Source of the DNA: Trematomus loennbergii
Lineage: Eukaryota > Chordata > Actinopteri > Perciformes > Nototheniidae
NCBI GenBank assembly: GCA_012861695.1
Contig: JAAOOA010000636.1
Coordinates: forward strand, 186,001 to 250,000
Reading direction: 5' to 3'
DNA: 64,000 nucleotides
Below, piece after piece: positions 1 to 64,000 of this stretch. Each line of letters opens with the position of its first letter. Within the stretch, counting starts at the first letter, position 1. A model generated the notes under the pieces. That model had not been told where the DNA came from. It did not search any database and saw only the letters and a program-made list of their open reading frames with translations. Position numbers and translations under genes: made by a program.

Positions 1-58
1 ATTGATCATTAAAGTGTTCTCAAAGCTGGCAGCTAGTTTGAATGACTTCGTATACTAC
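1..58 (-). repeat. Fragment of the TACTT-type dispersed repeat
   Basis: This stretch is close to the reverse complement of about 4140-4200, the interior of the larger element at 2797-4390. It is therefore a second, oppositely oriented copy cut by the window edge. No gene is seen from here to about 287. Confidence 0.5.
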
Positions 59-287
59 ATATACTATATTTAAAATATTTTTAAAAGATCGGAGAGCCAG
101 CCTCTCGTCCAGCATCAGTGTGTGACCTCACTAATGCTCTTCTGGATGAAAGGGCTTCCCACAGACACACTCCAAGATCTGTAGAAAGCCTTCCCAGAAG
201 AGTGGAAGCTGTTATAGCTGCAAAGGGGGACCAAGTTCAAATGAATGCCTAAGAGTTGGAATGGGATGTCCTGAAAGCTCCTGGAGG

Positions 288-700
288 TGTGATCAGAATC
301 AGAATCAGAATCAGAATCAGAATCCCTTTATTAGTCCCACAGAGGATACATGTACATTGTTACAGCAGAAAGAGCCAGAGACAGCTTCATGTTTCCTAAA
401 GCATGCAGACAACAAAGTATTAAAGATTAAAAAAAAAGAAATTATAATTTAAAAAAAGTTACACATTTGACAAAATACACATCCTGTAACAGTTCAGAGG
501 ATTTAGCAGCCAGGTATATATTGCAGAGTTTTAACGGCATATATATATATTGCACATAGTTGGTATTTAGCAACAAGGGGTGTTATAGTCTGTGTTGTTG
601 TGAGGGGGGTCTACTAGGGGTCGTGGTGGTTATATAGTCTGACCGCTGCAGGAAGGAAGGACCTGCGGTATCTCTCTAATGTGTAGGTGGTCCAATACTT
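288..700 (-). mobile_element. Rex1-like LINE, 3' end
   Basis: On the minus strand this ends with an ACTAATAAAGG-like signal followed by at least five tandem TGATTC units, visible on the plus strand as GAATCA repeats at about 292-325. Such short tandem tails mark the 3' ends of Rex1/CR1-group LINEs in fish. Further into the element the minus strand reads a short stretch with SFLPAAVRLYNHH, which resembles the C-terminal end of Rex1 reverse transcriptase proteins. It is 5' truncated with no open frame left. The family name comes from recalled similarity. Confidence 0.55.
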
Positions 701-1180
701 TTGTCTACATTGTGTATAATTGAGTATCATCCTCATAACAATGAAATGTCCCGAGTGATTCCTTATTGCCTAAAGGAAGCGTATATAATGTGAACACAAT
801 AGGTCCAAGCTCTGAGCCCTTATGCTTTGCTGTGGCAGAACTGGCTGGATCAAATCAAACAGAACTCTAAACACATTTTCAGCTCTGCACACAATCTGCA
901 ATTCAACTCTGCACTTTCTAAAACACTGCACACGGTTCTCTGAGTAACACACAGAGATCTGACATATTCACCTGTCAGCCATTTTCAACACACTGCCATT
1001 AAACATGCTACACATATGAGCCAATGAACAGATACACATGCCAGCTGACCGTTAACGCCTGGCTGCTTTACTGCTGACTCAGCAATCAGGATATAAGTAC
1101 AAGAAGTTGGATATTTATTTTTAAAATGTGTTTTTTTATCACAGAGCTGAGAAAATAATATTTATTATAAAAATCAAATA
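701..1180. other. No recognisable feature
   Basis: AT-rich sequence between two LINE remnants. I see no convincing open frame, inverted repeat or tandem repeat. Confidence 0.5.
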
Positions 1181-2232
1181 TCCTGTTTATGAAATACACA
1201 AGAAAAAAAAGAAAAGATTTAAGCAAATTAACATTAAATTTAAGCAAAACAAATATTATGCTATTTGGAAAACATAAAACAAATCTTCAGGTGCAATTAA
1301 TACTAGATAACATAAACATAGAAAGAGTATATGAAATGAAGTTCCTTGGTGTGGTTTGAGACCACAAGATCAGCTGGAAACCTCATATCAATCATGTAAA
1401 AGCTAAACTGGCTAAGACTATCGCAATATTGGGGAAAGCAAGACACATTCTGGACTACAAGTCATTATGCTCTGTATAATACACTCATATTGCCATGTCT
1501 GAGTTACTGTGTGGAGATTTGGGGAAACACTTACAAAACCAACCTACAGCCGTTATGCACATTACAAAAAAGGGCTATAAGAATAATCAATAATGTTGGA
1601 TATCTTGAACACATTCATTCATTATTCTTGAAGTCACACACACTGAAGTTTACTGATCTGGTTACATTTAAAACGGCACAAATCATGTACAGAGCAAGAC
1701 ATAATCTACTTCCTAGGAAATTACAAACATTGTTCATAGACAGAGAGGGCGGGTATTCATTTGAGAGGAAATCTACATTTGAAACAACTCAAGGTCAGAA
1801 CAACTGTGAGAAGTATGAGTAGAACAATCTGTGGGGTGATTTGATGGAACGGTTTGGAGCAGGAGTTCAAACAAAGCACAAATATAATTCACTTTAAAAG
1901 GATGTACAGAAACACTTTCTTGGAAAACTATGAGAATGATTTAAGGTGATTGAAGATGAGAAATGATTGTAAATGTATGTATAAATGTAAATATGTAAGT
2001 AGGAATAACTTGCAGAAATGATTTAAAGGATAATCATTGATCAGCGGTAAGTAAGGGGTGGGAATTAATAAGCATTTGCTTCCTCCCGCTCCCTTTCGGA
2101 CACAAATGATTTATTATTATTAATATGAATATTGATAAATACTGTATTCTAACAATACGGTATTCTGTTTTTCACATTTGTTATTTTTTATTTGTTTTTT
2201 AATCTGTTCGAAATAAAGATGGAAATGAAATG
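1181..2232 (+). mobile_element. 5'-truncated LINE (L2/CR1 group), 3' part
   Basis: The end of a non-LTR retrotransposon in plus orientation. The frame at 1490-1822 (110 codons) has the reverse-transcriptase C-terminal signature of fish LINEs: a YCVEIWGNTY stretch, then a QKRAIRIINNVGY stretch. Homology continues either side of that frame with stops and shifts, so it is a pseudogene. The tail near 2210-2232 contains AATAAA and a short GAAAT repeat, as at many L2-like 3' ends. A related minus-strand LINE lies near 57250-58020. Confidence 0.65.
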
Positions 2233-2469
2233 AAGTCGTTAATTCATGAGAAAAGCACTCGGATAGAAAGTCAGAAACATTTGATTAAAATAAATGTAAA
2301 AAAAATGTCCAAAGAAAGTATTCAGAGTAATTCCTATTACAGTTTTATAATTGTTTTATATATTTCTCAAATGACCTGCTTTGACTGCAGCTTGAGAAAC
2401 TTCTGGATTCAGTCTGAAAGCATCCTTTTTTAACTTTAAACATGATCTTTAATAATGTTGTAGTTTAGT

Positions 2470-2595
2470 TTAACTCTGAGAGGTGGACTGGCTGGACTCC
2501 TCACTGGGACTCTGGTTCTGGAGCAGCTTGCAGGGTCCAGGAGTTCTTGGAGAGAAGGAGCGCTTCCTGCCGCAGGACTCGGGGGATGGGAGTTC
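2470..2595 (-). CDS. Candidate terminal coding exon, unidentified
   Basis: On the minus strand a pyrimidine-rich acceptor (CTCCATGTTCAG) precedes an open stretch of 41 codons ending in TAA at 2470-2472. The peptide is rich in Ser, Pro and Arg, contains GRKRSFSP and ends in SESTSQS-like serine runs. I do not recognise it. It lies downstream of the NLR gene on the same strand, near an orphan NLR exon (4990-5033), so it may be the last exon of a decayed neighbour. It could also be chance. Confidence 0.22.
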   Translation of the reverse strand, partial: ELPSPESCGRKRSFSPRTPGPCKLLQNQSPSEESSQSTSQS

Positions 2596-2913
2596 CTGAA
2601 CATGGAGAAACAGCTTCAGTTATTATGCTCCAAATATCTGGAACAAAGTCACAGAAAGAATGTGTCTGCAGCTCAGAGAGTCCTGCTGGGAACCCACACA
2701 TGTTGAGGAGCCCAAAGTGTGATGAGAAATGTACAGTACGGGTCCCCAGCACATAGAAGCTGCCGGATGCTAACCTGCATATGTTGGGAGAGCTTTACAG
2801 ACCAGGAGAGGAACTAAGTACATTTACTCAAGTACTGTACTTAAGTACAATGTTGAGGTACTTGTACTTTACCTGAGTATTTACCTTTTATGCTACTGTG
2901 TACTTCTACTGTC

Positions 2914-3404
2914 AGGACCTCGACACAACTGAAGAACCCAAATGCACGACCCAGAGACAAAGTCTTGAATGTAATAAAAAAGTGTATTTATTTGAACAGA
3001 TCAGGTAATCCCTCTTAACCGAGTAGGTAGTGGAAATAACAAAAGGTGCTCACAAGGAGGAAACAACTAGCGTAACAAAAGAGGACTTAATAAAAACTTA
3101 AGCCTAACAAAATAAACAAACACAACAAAACCTGACAAGAGTGAAAAGTGATCCTTTCAGAGCTGAGGCTTGGCACAACCATTCGAGGAAACAAACAAGA
3201 CGAACTGACACAGGACAGGGGAGAGACAGGACTATCTAAACATGAGGTGAGTGGGAACAGGTGGAAACAACCAGGGACACTGATGATGGCAGGAAAAACA
3301 CACGGGGAGGAAGAAAACAAAGACAAGAGGTAAATACAAAATAAAACAGGAAATGACTGACAAAATACATAAACATAACTAACACATTTGATGAGACACA
3401 ACAT
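2914..3404. mobile_element. Nonautonomous insertion inside the TACTT element
   Basis: About 490 bases beginning TGTCAGGACC interrupt the TACTT element. The host sequence breaks off at TTCTACT and resumes at ATCTACTCCACTACAG, so the repeated TCTACT may be the target-site duplication. There is no coding sequence. It resembles short fish elements that begin TGTCAGGACC or TGTCACGACC. Confidence 0.5.
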
Positions 3405-3559
3405 CTACTCCACTACAGTTCAGAGGTACATGGTGTACTTGTACTACACTACATGTATTTAATACCTTTAGTTACTTTACAGATCTGGATGAATGATGTG
3501 AAATATAATCAAGTGTTAAATCAGACTTGAAATCATATATTTCCTTATCTGAGTCAGCT

Positions 3560-4105
3560 GAGCCGTATCTGGCCGTGCAACACTCACAGTGTCACATACT
3601 GTATGCAGAAGTATTATTTTAAGCAACACATTAAGTTGACAAAACACTCGAGTCAAATGTAATTAAAGTCAGATCGTGTCTTCGACGGGGCAGTGATATC
3701 ATAAACCTGTTAATGTACGCATTCAAACGCTTTCTTTTACCAGCTGTATTCACCTTGCAGGTGCAGCTATGTGGCTTTGATCCTGGATAAAGTGTTTAAG
3801 TCATGGATGTTTAAAGTTTAACTTCTTCATATTTGACTAATATTAAAGTTCACTTTTCATTCAGGAAGTATGACGCTGCGCTGTCAGTACGCTTGTCCGT
3901 GTTTGTGATTGGTCGAATGCTCCAGATACCACCCCTTTCATGTGAACGCGCACCTAACTAGATAGGACACGGCTGGCTTGAGCGATCCACTTCATAACCA
4001 GCGTCGTAGTACAGTTTAGCCAGAGCGCGTATGTTTTGGCTTAGGCCAACCGGCTAACTCAAACATATCCAGGTTAGGTTGAACCAGCTTCGTAGTACAG
4101 GCCTC
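3560..4105. mobile_element. Second nested insertion, family unclear
   Basis: Sequence foreign to the TACTT element, ending near GAACCAGCTTCGTAGTACAG at about 4080-4100. A diverged copy of that phrase (ACCAGCGTCGTAGTACAG) lies at about 3997-4014. The left boundary is not clear. Confidence 0.35.
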
Positions 4106-4357
4106 TGGAGTAAATTCACAAGCTACCCTGCAGTATACAAAGTCATTCAAACTAGCTGCACCTTTACCAGCTTTGAGAACACTTTCATGATCAATCATTA
4201 TAAAACATATCATATATATTATTCTGAAATGGACCAATCTGCACAATCACTACTTTTACTGTCGCTACTTTCACTATATTTTGATGAGAATACTTTTCTA
4301 CTTTTACTTAAGGAACATTTGAATGCAGGACGTTGACTGTAACAGAGTATTCCTACA

Positions 4358-4746
4358 CTCTGATACTTCTACTTTTACTCAAGTACAAGATCTGAGTACT
4401 TCTACTTTTACTCAAGTACAAGATCTGAGTACTTCAACTTTTACTCAAGTACAAGATCAGAGTACTTCTACTTTACTCAAGTACAAGATCTGAGTACTTC
4501 TACTTTACTCAAGTACAAGATCTGAGTACTTCTACTTTTACTCAAGTACAAGATCAGAGTACTTCTACTTTACTCAAGTACAAGATCTGAGTACTTCTAC
4601 TTTTACTCAAGTACAAGATCTGAGTACTTCTACTTTTACTCAAGTACAAGATCTGAGTACTTCTACTTTTACTCAAGTACAAGATCTGAGTACTTCTACT
4701 TTTACTCAAGTACCAGATGTGAGTACTTCTACTTTTACTCAAGTAT
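4358..4746 (+). repeat. 33-bp minisatellite
   Basis: About 12 head-to-tail copies of a 33-base unit (some 32 bases) built around CTTTTACTCAAGTACAAGAT. The minus strand reads as an 11-residue periodic peptide, which is a by-product and not a gene. The unit matches the terminal sequence of the surrounding TACTT element, so it probably arose by expansion of that end. Confidence 0.9.
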
Positions 4747-4965
4747 ATTTTGATGGTAATCCTGTAACAGACTGGTTATAATGTTGATGTTTTCATGTGT
4801 TTTATTCTTCAGAGTTTATTTACATTTTACAGAGTGTCAGTGAACGCGTCACTGTTTTGATAGACAGTTGTTGTGAAGAGAAACAGCCAAAATGATGAAG
4901 AGAGAGAAACAAGAGTGTTGTTTTCCTCTGAGGACATGCTCCATGAAAGAGTTTCATATCTGGAT

Positions 4966-5195
4966 GAATGGAGGATATTCAGTACTCACAGTTCTTCTGG
5001 ATCTTGGCTCTGATCGTCTCATCCTCTCTGATCCTGTAGGGATGAACACAATCCAACAGTTATGGATCCAGTTTAAAATAAGTGTTTGTTCTTTGAGTCA
5101 GCTTCAGAGTCCTGACTGATCTCATGCTTTACATCCCATCATATCTTCTCTGCAAACACTACGACTGACGGCCACAGCTCTCAGCTGCATTACAG
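4966..5195 (-). repeat. Duplicate of NLR intron/exon segment 42187-42421
   Basis: About 230 bases nearly identical to the NLR linker-exon region at 42187-42421. Homology stops exactly where the retroviral LTR begins at 5196. It includes a complete copy of exon 8 with splice sites (4990-5033). Confidence 0.85.
4990..5033 (-). pseudogene. Orphan copy of NLR linker exon 8
   Basis: 44 bases flanked on the minus strand by acceptor CCTACAG and donor GTGAGTACT, the same length and phase as the exon at 42216-42259. It lies about 5 kb downstream of the CARD exon, out of order for the main gene. No neighbouring FIIND or LRR exon was found here. It is a leftover of a duplicated NLR gene or a recently copied segment. 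Confidence 0.6.
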
Positions 5196-5278
5196 TGTTG
5201 AGATCTTCATATTAGGTTGAATAATTAAAACAAAAGTTAATTATAATCAAATATAATAAATTATATTCGTGTACAACC

Positions 5279-5318
<40 letters not shown>

Positions 5319-5820
5319 CTGGTATACTCTCTCCGGTAAAGCTCTCTCCCTGGAGAGCTGGGTATTTGCTCTCGGTAAGGTTCTCTCAAACTTGGTAACT
5401 ATTGCTTAAATCTCTGTGTATTGAATGCTGAGTGAATGGTTGGATGAAAGTTTTAAGACTAGGAATTCTAACGATCATTCTGAGGATTGCACCTCTTAAA
5501 TGTGTCGGACTATAGGTTGTGAATGTTAGAACCTTCGATCCACTAGGAGGTACCTCTGGATTCTGTCGGAATTCAATCTGAACATTTTGAGGAACTGACC
5601 TCTTACATGTGTCAGGCCATAGTGTGTGGATGTTAACCCCGTCGATCTGTGAGGAAATTCCTTTTGGATTTTGTCGGAAGACTTTAATGTGTGAACTATG
5701 AATTAAGGTTTTAGATTAGAAAATAACCCCAGCATGATATGTTTAGTATGATTATAATGTTGTAACGAGAGAAGCTAAAAACCCTGTTAGTTTGGACCTA
5801 TTTTTCTTCAAATAAACTGA
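5196..5820 (+). mobile_element. Retroviral LTR, first copy (partial)
   Basis: Starts TGTTGAGATC and matches the LTR beginning at 6876 over its first about 85 bases, the GAGAGCTGGG region and the TGTAACGAGAGAAG region. It lacks several internal blocks and the last roughly 150 bases. A GA microsatellite occupies 5284-5315. It is followed directly by integrase remnants rather than by a primer-binding site, so the leader, gag and most of pol are deleted. Confidence 0.65.
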
Positions 5821-5879
5821 AATAAATAAACGTTCTGCATCTCTACCCGCTAAGCCACTCAGGTCGCAGTGGATTTCCC

Positions 5880-6175
5880 AAAAAGGACGACGACTACCTG
5901 ATAACTGCATGGTCAGATATCAGACGCCAGGTAGCAGCAGCCCTACCTACCCTGCCACTGGTCCACTTCACCATCTCCAACCCGGCGACTTCGTGCTGGT
6001 CAAGGACTTCCGGAGAAAGAGCTGGAAATCCAACCGTTGGCTACCAGGTGCTTCTTGTCACCTAGACAGCGGTCAAGTTCGCCGAGAGAGCCACATGGGT
6101 CCATGCCAGCCACTGCAAAGTCGTAGTCACAGGCCAGGAGAGACGGTAGAAACAGACGACAACAAGTGACGTGCC
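5880..6175 (+). pseudogene. ERV integrase C-terminal remnant
   Basis: The frame at 5909-6169 has LQPGDFVLVKDFRRKSW, the start of the C-terminal DNA-binding module of gammaretrovirus-like integrases. After about NRW the frame is lost and the expected GPF/Y block is not read cleanly. The rest of pol is absent. An endogenous, non-functional fragment. Confidence 0.6.
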
Positions 6176-6237
6176 AAGTCACCACCAGCACCACACTCGC
6201 ACCACATACACCTAATCTCACACTGCACACACAGGAT

Positions 6238-6771
6238 GTCATGAGCGAGTGCCAGCTAAACTGTTTCATATGCCTCTGGTTCCTCGTTTGTGCTATCATT
6301 GGGTGGGGCCTCATTGACCTTGTCACAAAGTCAACCACGTGAATCTACACACACCGACAGATGGAGCCTCTCCGCCTCGTGATGAGGGCTCACCTGGAAA
6401 GACGACAACGCAACCGTGAGCGATTATTGACGAGGTCTAAAATATCCATAACAACTGTCGACCGAGCTATCTGGCCTTTCGTTTGGAGGTGTCATCCAGG
6501 GAGGAACCTCAACCCCTCCATGGTCAGGGTCAAGGAGTTACATCAGATAGCAACATGGATTGAGGAGTCTACACCGGAACGACAGCTCCTGCAAGTACCA
6601 GGCAGAGTGGGAGTGCGCACACAAATCTACCATCATCATGACGGCCCATGGGCTCTTTTCACTCTGGTGCCTGACCTATGTGTCAACGAGAACATTCCAG
6701 TGAGGTACTATGTTTTCGGTGAACGCCAGTTTGGACTCAGCGGAGAACATCCTTATTACACATACTGAAGA
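6238..6771 (+). pseudogene. Putative ERV env leader and surface-region remnant
   Basis: It lies between integrase and the 3' LTR, where env belongs. A short open stretch from 6238 has a hydrophobic segment (FICLWFLVCAIIGW) like an envelope leader. It stops, and a second frame (6361-6768, 135 codons) continues with basic stretches and no recognised domain. No transmembrane subunit follows. The env call rests mainly on position. Confidence 0.4.
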
Positions 6772-6875
6772 ACTTTTCATGATATTGATGCTTGAAGTTT
6801 TACGTATGTAATATGTATGTATGTTTACAATTTTATCTGTTGCTGTTTTGATAACTTTGCGTTTCAAAAAGAGGG

Positions 6876-8176
6876 TGTTGAGATCTGCATATCAAGTTGA
6901 ATAATTAAAACGAAAGTTAATTATGATCAAATATAATCAATCATATTCTTGTATAACCCACAATGAAAATGCTTCTTGATGGTTTTTGATAAACAAAGTG
7001 GTTTGTTAAGTTGAGAGTAAGGCCTATAATGGTTTATGGCTGTCACTGATAGGGGAGACAGTTTCTCCTGACTTTTTGGAGATAGACTGAGACCCCAAAA
7101 AGGTGGTTATAGCGAGAATAATATTTTGCAAGTCCTGCAGAGGAGGGGTCATGAACTTTTTACACAAACATGGGAAGGTGTGTCTTATGCCATAGTCATA
7201 GAATATGTCTGGTCAAGTCCAGTTCTGTACATCAGAGGCCATGCCCAGTTTCCACAAATATGGGTATGGAGGAGGTGTCTTTGGGTTTTTCTATCCTGTT
7301 TTCGAGCATAAAGACACTGGCGGATGGGGAGGAACTTTCTTTTTGGAGAGAGCGAGAGAGAGGGGGGGGATCTCCTGGTATACTCTCTCTCTGTAACACT
7401 CTCTCCCGGAGAGCTGGGTTTTGCTCTCGGTAAGGTTCTCTCAAACTTGGTAAATATCTCTCGAATTTCTTTGTTGAAAGTGGAGTGAATTTCTGGGTTG
7501 AATGAGTGGAATGAATTGTAGTGTGTTTGTAAGTATTAGTAACCGCCACCTGTGAGGATCTTCCTCCGAATACATGCGGGATATAGGTATGTGTTTGTGA
7601 ATGTTAGTACCCGCCATCTGTGTCGGATATAGGAGTGTGTTTGTGAGTATTAGTAACCGCCACCTGTGAGGATCTTCCTCCGAATACATGCGGGATATAG
7701 GTATGTGTTTGTGAATGTTAGTACCCGCCATCTGTGTCGGAAAAAGGGTATGGAATTGATGTGAATTGATTTGGTGAATGAAAGTTTGAATGTGCTTTTT
7801 ATTATCACCGGTCTTTTATGAGGAAATGCCTCTAAATTCTATCGGGAGATTTTAAATGTCACAACTGAATTGGGCAGTTGAAGTTACAAATGATGGTAAT
7901 AAATGTAAAACTGTGAATTAAAGTTTCATATTAGAACATGATCACAGCATGATAGGTTTAGTATGATTATAATGTTGTAACGAGAGAAGGTAAAAACCCT
8001 GTATAATTTGGACCTATTTTTCTTCAAAAAACTGATCCCACCTTTTGGATTGGAACAACTTAAAAGACATCTGCGCTCTCCTCTCCTGCTTCAAAGGTTG
8101 CACACTGCCACACTCACACTTAGGTAGGGCCACACCTCATTTACTGATATCAAAATCCTTCGGGATCGCTTAAACA
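6876..8176 (+). mobile_element. Retroviral LTR, second copy
   Basis: Starts TGTTGAGATC after a purine tract (AAAAAGAGGG, 6866-6875) and ends TTAAACA just before a primer-binding-like site, about 1.3 kb. It contains a direct repeat of about 114 bases (starting at 7521 and 7635). The flanks give it a 3' LTR border on the left and a 5' LTR border on the right. Confidence 0.65.
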
Positions 8177-8178
8177 GA

Positions 8179-8197
8179 TTTAGGGGGTCGTCTGAAT
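8179..8197 (+). other. Primer-binding-site-like sequence
   Basis: TTAGGGGGTCGTCTGAATT resembles the tRNA-Pro primer-binding site of gammaretroviruses (TGGGGGCTCGTCCGGGAT), with several mismatches. It sits immediately after the LTR end, which supports the LTR boundary. Confidence 0.45.
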
Positions 8198-10264
8198 TGA
8201 AACAGCAGTTAATTGAACCTGGTTCTTCAGGGAGTTAATAGAGGTGAGATATTGCTGACGTTGGTGGATCTGAGCCAAGCAGCAAACTTACATAGACTCA
8301 ATAACTTCGGTTAGGTTAATTAGTAGGTCTGAGTAATTTGCCGGAATAAATTATCAGCTCCTACCGACTCTTACAATGGATACATTTGAATGGTGTGAAA
8401 ATGTCCTATTTGATTGGATTAAAATGTACATATTCTTCCTGTTATGTCTGCCTGCTTTATTTGACCTAATGCAAAGTGACCTGCTCTATCGAAATCAGTC
8501 GCATTGACCCGAAGACACATTTTGAGTTGTATACACTGTTGGAAAGAGGAGATTCCTAGCTTTCTAATGATATCAGGATTGTTTTTGTACTCCAAATATT
8601 AGACATTATATAATGACTGTCACTGAGTCATCATTTGAGAAAAAGTTTCCTCTTCTCTGGAATCCATCGATCTGATTGATTAGCAGAGCAAATGATCAAA
8701 ATAGTCCGGAGGGAAGATATTTTCTTTTGGATTACTGGTCTGGGGGAAGCCCGCGAGTGTGTGTGAATACTGTTGTAGCAAACACCGTGGTGGTGGCTTA
8801 AAGCCCACCTCCGCTACGCGCCGTTCGTTAGATGAGCCTGGTTATATTTAATAAAAGAAGGAGTTCAAAACACCGGAATAAAGGTTATAACAATAATCTG
8901 ATTTTACTGGTAAAAAACACTTATATAAGTTTACAGAGTACTCTGGACTTCCAGCTCTACTGCCGTGCGATACAGGTATCGGGACCAGCCAGTCAGAAAC
9001 AGGAAGCATTTTGCATGAATAAACAACAGTATTCATAAACATTTGTAGGGCGGAGATGTGTTGACTCTTCCGTCCCATTTTACTCCGAAGCGAATCAGAG
9101 AGTCCGTGGGGAGGAGCTGTGTGAGCTGCTCACTCCCCCAGGTGTTTTTACTGGTTGGATTCACTTCTGGTCGGGTCCAATACAGCGAATCAGAGTTCTG
9201 GGAAAAAAGTATGTTTCTTCTGAGATCTTCGGAAGTACACAAGGACAGAGTCAATCTTATCTCTGCACCTGTATTCACTCCTTTACTTTCCCAAGGAATA
9301 TTTCACACAAACTATTCTTTCCCAGACAACCAAACATTGTACACAGATATATTGATGCCCAGAAAGGACCTTGAAAAGAATATGTGTGTGTGCTGGTGGG
9401 AGGAGGTGTATGTGTGTGTAGGGATATCTGGGTCAGTGAGTGTAAGTGAGGATTACTTAAAACAGTTCAAACAATACATGTTCACTAAAATACAGTTAAA
9501 AATAATACATGTTTACTTTAATACAGTTTAGAACCATATCTGTCTGTTTGTGTATTTTTGCATTTGTGTGTATTGTGTTTGTTTCCCGGGGAAAACACTC
9601 ACGAGCAATACCGGCTGTTGTTATGCCTACAGTGACGTAAAGTTACTCCGTTCTCCACTTGTAATTATGCCGTCACAAGCTTCAAAGTTGTATTTATCAT
9701 CTGAATTTGCCGAAACAAATGTAATATTCTGAAAGACTTTGTTTATTTGAAATCAGATGAAAACAAACTGTAACGGACCCTGCCGTGTTATCTATGATTA
9801 CTATACGCCTTACATTCATTACATCAAAATGAGGGAGGGGAAGCGGCGCTGCGGAAGAGCAGAGTGGCGAATGAGAGGCGAGCTGTCATCTTCCCTTTAC
9901 AAGCTTCAAAAATGCCTGTAGCTAATGAGATTTAATATAACAATCAAAAATAACAAAATATACACAGCTAGATCAGATGGCGTTCTTTTTAGATGCGACT
10001 TTAGAGTAGAGGGGAATTATTGAAACGGGATGTGTACAGTGTTCCGCGGCATCCGCTGCTGCGAAAATGTGGGGCAGGGCTCAAAAATGGGGGGGCCAAT
10101 GGCCCCTGGCCCCCCTGCTTCCGGCGGAGAAAAGGAGAAACGAGAGAAGGAAAGTAGCCTTCGCTCAGAATCTGTGTTACCTTCAAGGACAAGGGGAAAT
10201 AGTTACAGGTAACAAAACAGTGGACTAGACTTCAACTGTCACACACACTCCACAAGGTTTTGCT
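8198..10264. other. Retroviral leader remnant and unassigned sequence
   Basis: The first few hundred bases may be untranslated ERV leader; no gag was recognised. A 157-codon open frame at 9058-9531 has no domain I know. About 10070-10140 is G/C-rich with runs of G and C and looks like a hAT-type terminus (a GGGGGCCAATGGCCCC phrase), but its partner end was not located. Confidence 0.35.
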
Positions 10265-63986
<53,722 letters not shown>

Positions 63987-64000
63987 CTTCTCCAGTCTGA

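Larger units (their letters stand above)
2797..4390 (+). mobile_element. TACTT-rich hAT-like nonautonomous element, interrupted
   Basis: The left part (2797-2913) carries the subterminal sequence ACTTAAGTACAA seen in a very common fish element rich in TACTT/AAGTA. The right part (about 4105-4390) runs through CTTTTACTCAAGTAC to the same type of terminus. Two foreign segments split it: 2914-3404, and about 3560-4105. A related copy is at 12693-13572. The superfamily is my inference, since no intact terminal inverted repeats remain. Confidence 0.55.

Noticed and set aside
2501..2756. Both-strand overlapping frames of 69 and 83 codons as genes
   Set aside because: Only the part after the acceptor at 2595 has exon character; the upstream portion reads through intron-like sequence.
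4358..4746. CRISPR-like regular repeats
   Set aside because: Units are contiguous with no unique spacers, in a vertebrate genome; a minisatellite.
6000..6338. Minus-strand 112-codon frame
   Set aside because: Shadow of the integrase and env remnants on the plus strand.
9058..9531. 157-codon open frame as a gene
   Set aside because: No domain, composition bias or splice context; lies in ERV-leader-like and low-complexity sequence.

Overview
The window reads as genomic DNA of a ray-finned fish, probably a percomorph teleost. Coding sequence is sparse and split by GT-AG introns. The repeats are typical of fish: L2, Rex1 and L1 LINEs, hAT, Harbinger and Merlin DNA transposons, TTAA-flanked MITEs and ERV-like LTR elements. 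No bacterial-style operon, CRISPR array, tRNA or rRNA was seen. Species was not determined.

The host feature that organises the window is one minus-strand NLR immune-receptor gene. I could follow it through 15 exons from 63986 down to 10265, about 54 kb of DNA for about 4.0 kb of coding sequence. In protein order it encodes a short acidic N-terminus (63862-63986), a possible cassette exon (63530-63627), a RING finger (62726-62961), FISNA-NACHT-winged helix (60744-62533), three LRR exons (58589-58740, 55662-55825, 42695-42865), three small linker exons (42216-42259, 41998-42038, 41344-41390), a FIIND domain (ZU5 part 40734-40951; UPA part 36823-37079, 11396-11512, 11140-11281) and a C-terminal CARD (10265-10653). 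This is the NLRP1-type inflammasome layout with a RING at the front. Exon phases agree at most junctions, but several exons carry 1-2 base indels, so the copy is either decaying or affected by assembly errors.

The introns are crowded with mobile DNA. The 25-kb intron at 11513-36822 holds nested insertions. A broken endogenous retrovirus (about 15280-28507, LTR remainder to about 36050) was hit by a Harbinger-like element (17365-22594), which was hit by a Merlin element (17599-22058), which holds three TTAA-flanked MITEs. A second Merlin (28508-36008) landed in the retroviral 3' LTR and carries an L2 LINE, a BED-type hAT and exon-like pieces of a zinc-finger gene. Further hATs sit inside env (25655-26582) and between the FIIND exons (37420-40326). 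Between LRR exons 6 and 7 lie a 2.1-kb duplicated block, a 10-kb LTR element without recognisable genes (44803-54838) and a 757-base CT tract.

Downstream of the CARD exon (positions 1-10264) are older repeats, two minisatellite-bearing or ERV remnants, an LTR-internal-LTR-PBS retroviral relic (5196-8197) and an orphan copy of NLR linker exon 8 (4990-5033). All calls are from reading the sequence; no database search was possible.
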